This document shows positions 59,865 to 64,000 of a DNA stretch of 64,000 nucleotides, piece after piece. This DNA comes from Branchiostoma floridae (taxonomy: Eukaryota > Chordata > Leptocardii > Amphioxiformes > Branchiostomatidae), in NCBI RefSeq assembly GCF_000003815.2, contig NC_049982.1, positions 33,966,073-34,030,072 on the forward strand, written 5' to 3'. Under the pieces are notes generated by a model. The model was not told where the DNA came from and did not search any database. It saw only the letters and a program-made list of their open reading frames with translations. How positions within the stretch are numbered: position 1 is the stretch's first letter; every line of letters begins with the position of its first letter. Both the position numbers and the translations under genes were made by a program.

Positions 59865-60490
59865 TTGCCATATGTAATGCATGGACACGAGAACTTTGCT
59901 CAAAACATATGATATAGGCCCTTTTCAGCCGTTCTGCGCTTACTACGTACTCTGCCATTACAAATCGGACATGGATCAAAGATTTTTCTTTTTGATTGTA
60001 AACATGTCTACTGAGTGTAGTTCACCTTAGGAAAGTGTCAGAACGTGGAAAAAAAGTCTTGAAAAAATGCCATATGTAATGCATGGGACACGAGAACTTT
60101 GCTCAAAACATAAGATATAGGCCCTTTTCAGCCGTTCTGCGCTTACTACGTACTCTGCCATTACAAATCGGACATGGATCAAAGATTTTTCTTTTTGATT
60201 GTAAACATGTCTACTGAGTGTAGTTCACCTTAGGAAAGTGTCAGAACGTGGAAAAAAAGTCTTGAAAAAATGCCATATGTAATGCATGGGACACGAGAAC
60301 TTTGCTCAAAACATAAGATATAGGCCCTTTTCAGCCGTTCTAGTTTTTCAGCCGTTCTGCGCTTACTACGAACTTTGCCATTAAAAATCGAGTTTTGATC
60401 AAGGATTTTTCTTTTTGATTCTAAACATGTCTACTAAGTGTATTTCACCTTATAAAAGTGTCAGAAGGTGAAAAAAAAAGTTGTGAAAAA
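59865..60490 (+). repeat. ~202-bp tandem repeat, 3.1 copies
   Basis: GCCATATGTAATGCATGG starts copies at about 59868, 60069 and 60271. The first two are nearly identical; the third has a small internal duplication of TTTTCAGCCGTTCT and diverges before ending at 60490. Confidence 0.92.
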
Positions 60491-60493
60491 ATG

Positions 60494-60494
60494 N
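60494..60494. other. Single ambiguous base (n)
   Basis: A lone n at the junction between the tandem repeat and the right inverted arm. Confidence 0.98.
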
Positions 60495-60524
60495 GGTTGG
60501 GTGTAGAACCATCATCTGGCCTGG

Positions 60525-61742
60525 GTCACCTCTAATGTATCAGGTTACTTTGTATCAACAGTGTCTAATACCAGATGATGTACTACAAATTGTACCTAAC
60601 CAATTTGAGTTTGCTTGTTAGTCTTTGTGGTGTTTTGAGAGCTGTGTAGTACTGAGTTTAAAGTTCTGGTACAAGTTCTTTTACCCTGTTTGGCAATCAG
60701 CAGAAGACACAACTTTCTAAAGTGAAGGAGAAATGTATAGAGCTTGAGTGTAAGAGAAAGGTATGTGTATGATTTTTCCTGTGTTTCTTGTAACAGTTGT
60801 TTCTTTGGGGATGCCATTTCCCTATTGTATGCAGGTAATTTGTAGTTTGGGGCTAGTCATATTCACTTGATTTTTGGGCCTGCTTAATCTATAGTACGGG
60901 CAGGGTTAAGTGGTAGAGGCTTTGTTCTGTTTTAAATTTGTTATCGTTTGTTGCATTTTGTCACTGCAAAAGTATGATGAAATTGTTTTCCCCCTCTAAG
61001 CAACTGCTCATTGATTTGGGGGAATGTTTGCTGGGTGTTCACTCTGACTACAACAGCTTTCTGAACTTTTTAAAGTTGCCAGCAGCTTGCCATTTATGAA
61101 TGGGATTGACAAGGACATTTTGAATAGCAAGTTCTGCTGTTAAATTTGGCTTAGGTACTTCAAGAAATTTAGGTTTTAGTTGGATGGGTTGAATAAAAAT
61201 ATCATACCACCCTGGGGACTAACTGTTGTTGCTGGATGGGGGCTACCACTATTCATATTGTCCATGGAACTACTGTAAAAATATAATTGGTCAAATTATG
61301 CAAATAACCTTCCAGTGTCAAGTGATATAACACCCCAGAAATAAATCTTTAATGAATATCATTGCCACACTAAGGAGATTTAGCAGCTTCATTAGGTCAG
61401 TACATTGAAATAGGAAGATATCAGTACTGAATATATCATATGTGACAGAATAACTACATGGGCCTTCTGAGACAAAAAAAGGTAGGAAATGTCGTCTTAA
61501 CAACTTCAAGGTACTGTGGCTGGTTACATGCTTAAGAAATCCAAAATAAGTTATGTTCATCCATGCCCAAACGTACACATTCCGAAAATGGAATTTTAGA
61601 CTTTTGCATGGTGCACAACCAACACGGTAAAAATCTCACTTTTCCAACCACGCACCCACGGACGAAAAGAAAAAAAAGATAAACAATAGGTCTACAGACA
61701 CCTAATACATTTCATGCAGGCCTGAGGTCTACGAACTCTTGT
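60525..61742 (-). repeat. Right arm of 5.4-kb inverted repeat
   Basis: Complement of 56331-57330 with about 210 bp extra. Ends ACGAACTCTTGT at 61742. Inner edge reads TGTATCAGGTTACTTTGTAT, mirroring 57300-57320. No clear target duplication flanks the pair. Confidence 0.92.
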
Positions 61743-61744
61743 TA

Positions 61745-62544
61745 CTTTTGGGTTCAGTCAGTGGAGAGCAGAAATTCTCCTGAGACACAAACTAGACAGG
61801 CTGTCTAGAGACGTCCCTAGTGGATGGGTACCATGTGACTATTTTATCCAATCAAGTTTAACTCTGGCTTTTTTTAGCCTTTTTAGCGGGATTTTTGTAG
61901 TCAGACTCATAGAGGATTTCACTCTGGGAATGTTTGGCGACCAGTTTTTGGAGTACGTTGGAGTAGCATAGATACAGATTTTTGTTCATCAAATGTTACA
62001 ACTGTAAGTGCCTTTGTTTTACGTTTCTAGTTAAAAAAGTGGTTAAAAGCCTGTTAAGTTTTAAAAGCTTCTTGGTTGTAGGTTCAGTAATTTTGTTTAT
62101 CAATTATCAATTTATCAAGTTCTCTTGTTTAAACTTGTGCTTTTCCTGGTAGTCTTTCAAAAGTGAGTTAGAATGCTATAACTGTGGTCCATGTATTTTA
62201 CTATCATATACTGCTTGTTGTTGTGAATACAAGATATTCCTATATGATTCTTGTGTGGTCTCATTGTATTCCTGCTAATCTAGGTCAGATGACCCTCCAG
62301 TTGAAATGTCATGTTGAAGTGGGCGTCTTGAGTATAATCTGATTTATTGCGTTGGTTAGAGCACGTCTGTCCCTTGAGAGGAGGGAAAGTCTGGCTCTTG
62401 GTTGGCTGATACAGCATGCCAAGTTAGTTAGAGCACCTCTGCCTCAAGGGACAGAGGTGCTGTAACTAACTTCTGACCATACTATGTGGATTTCAAAGCA
62501 ACCAAATCCTCACCCCTGATTGGCTAAGGACAGATGACTGTGCT
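61745..62544. other. Non-coding stretch with one 20-bp stem hairpin
   Basis: At 62419-62473 AAGTTAGTTAGAGCACCTCT pairs with AGAGGTGCTGTAACTAACTT around a short loop. Nothing else is recognised before the gap. Confidence 0.6.
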
Positions 62545-62644
62545 NNNNNNNNNNNNNNNNNNNNNNNNNNNNNNNNNNNNNNNNNNNNNNNNNNNNNNNN
62601 NNNNNNNNNNNNNNNNNNNNNNNNNNNNNNNNNNNNNNNNNNNN
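62545..62644. other. Assembly gap, 100 N
   Basis: Exactly 100 N. Confidence 0.98.
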
Positions 62645-62699
62645 ATATTCAAATTATGACAGAATGTTGCATATACATGTCAGAAAGTCTAGACTTTTT

Positions 62700-63640
62700 C
62701 ATTTCACATACAGATTTAGTATCACAGGGTAATCTACATGAATAGAACAAGTATTAATATCCACTACCATCTAATATTTCATTTAAACGTTGAAACAATG
62801 ATCTTCTACTGTGACGACTATTTGCGATAGAGTTATGTTGAAACGAAAGAGACAGAAAGCTTACAAAGGGTGTGTAACAGGATCCATCTGTACAAGTCGC
62901 AACCAATAACAAATAATCCTGATAGATGGAAATCTACCCAGCTCTGCTCTAGATGCTAGATTACTAGTTTCTGAAAACTCCAAGTATATTTTTGCAAAAG
63001 CGATGATGCGAAATTTCGATAGTAGAGCTGTCATTTATGGATTCGGAACCCCAGATTTCGCATCCATATAAAAGAATTGGCTTAATGCAGGGGTCAAATA
63101 TTTTTAAAAGGCATTTTGGTGAAACAGATGAACGGATGTTTCAGACTGTACATAGCTTCCCGATGAAGTAATATTCAGGCCCAAGTAACAATAGGAATAA
63201 ACTGTCTCCACTGTTTCTTGCCCAAACGAAAATGTTTGGTTTGGGAAAGACCGACCGGATTTATTAAAGATAATGACTTTTGTTTTCTTCGAGTTAACGT
63301 CAAGTTTCCAGTTAGTACAAAAGTTTCTTAATTCATTTATTGCATTTTGCAGTCCTTTATCGGATTCGAAAAATATAACGACATCATCTGCGTATAACAG
63401 GCACGATACGAATAAGTTGACGTGTGTGTGTAACGGAGGTGGTGAACATTCAGCATCATCAAACACATATACAAGGTCGTTTAGGAAGAAATCAAATAAA
63501 ATGGGGCTGAGATTGCAGCCTTGCCCGACTCCCTTCATAGTTGCAAACAATGGTGTTAAACCCGATTAGGTTTTGACACACATCTGGGGTTTTGAATACA
63601 TGCATTGAATTAACTTATAGAAATTATATTACATGTAATG
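62700..63640 (-). mobile_element. LINE reverse-transcriptase fragment (YADD)
   Basis: Minus-strand translation from 63550 gives FATMKGVGQGCNLSPILFDF, NDLVYVF, SCLLYADDVVIFFES, NELRNFCTNWKLDVNSKKTK and YCYLGLNITSSGSY. These are RT blocks 4-7 with the YADD active site intact. The frame fails after 63104 and further RT-like sequence is broken by stops. It ends without a clear 3' tail. Same general type as the fragment at 36177-37666. Confidence 0.8.
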
Positions 63641-63649
63641 GAATTGAGT

Positions 63650-64000
63650 GTTCCAGAGAGGGAAAGTGTTCTTTTTTTAAGTAAAAACTTAGAATATGGA
63701 TAGACATTTGTTTGCTTTGGCTTTTTACGTAACTCAAACGTTAATGGCAAACGAAATCAGTAACAAAAGAATAGGGTCAGCATACTTTTTATTTCGTTAC
63801 CGCTTCTTGTTTTTATTGCTAATGGTAATGTACGAAATGGGCTACGAGTGCCAATTTTGCTTGTTTACTTTAGATCTCAGAGCCTGTCTTGGCGATAGGC
63901 ACTCGATCTGTGCTAAGATTATAACCCTCTTACCACCCCCCTTTGTTTGTTCAATCTCACTTCTGGTTTTGTAACCCACCATCTGTCATGTACCGCTAGT
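63650..64000. other. Non-coding end of window
   Basis: A 92-codon plus-strand ORF (63696-63974) has no recognised features; otherwise nothing is seen. Confidence 0.4.

Noticed and set aside
56490-61578. Paired ORFs in the inverted arms as a transposase
   Set aside because: About 80 codons, no catalytic motif; shared only because the arms are inverted copies.

Overview
The window looks like nuclear DNA of an invertebrate deuterostome, most likely a lancelet (Branchiostoma). There is one spliced gene on the minus strand with GT..AG introns and a clear BOD1L1 (FAM44A) signature. Everything else is a dense, nested mixture of DNA-transposon remnants, LINE fragments, tandem satellites and inverted repeats. 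Three runs of exactly 100 N mark scaffold gaps. The species call rests on the gene's character and on repeat families I associate with lancelets. It is an inference.

About 2.7-32.6 kb is the BOD1L1-like gene. I could join 14 exons with consistent splice phases into a 1,333-residue protein. It has an N-terminal BOD1/Shg1-type domain (exons 1-3), a long lysine/serine-rich charged exon (exon 4), the conserved SSVHTSDLSSF motif (exon 5), a basic KEKEERLQRRQ block (exons 8-10) and a low-complexity C-terminus (exons 13-14). Just upstream are an E2F-type site, a YY1-type ATGGCG element and a 17-codon upstream ORF. The introns hold most of the mobile DNA: hAT-like elements with 8-bp duplications, CAGGG-ended elements with 5-bp duplications, Harbinger-like elements with TAA/TTA duplications, a degraded L1/Tx1-type LINE and a possible Penelope fragment. 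Immediately upstream of exon 4, some 20 tandem copies of that exon's own splice acceptor form a minisatellite.

About 32.9-47.1 kb holds a pogo-like element, then a field of satellites. At 34.7-35.3 kb is a ~200-bp satellite broken by a 5'-truncated LINE, which itself carries a second LINE in opposite orientation. At 38.6-40.2 kb a ~545-bp sequence is duplicated around a gap. From 42.4 to 47.1 kb four tandem arrays of different unit length sit end to end; at least three share one ancestral skeleton with the 34.7-kb satellite.

About 47-64 kb holds sparse non-coding DNA, a broken endonuclease/reverse-transcriptase LINE (50.9-53.1 kb) and some exon-like ORFs of unknown identity (53.5-54.8 kb). 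It also holds a ~1.1-kb cluster of some 19 short hairpins (55.0-56.1 kb), a 5.4-kb inverted repeat with ~1-kb arms (56.3-61.7 kb), and a last LINE fragment at 62.7-63.6 kb.

I see no rRNA, tRNA, CRISPR array or prokaryotic operon. The most unusual observations are the splice-acceptor minisatellite, the hairpin cluster, the related satellites stacked in both orientations, the CAGGG-ended families that keep their termini but exchange sub-terminal palindromes, and an ORF1-like stretch inside a LINE reverse transcriptase.
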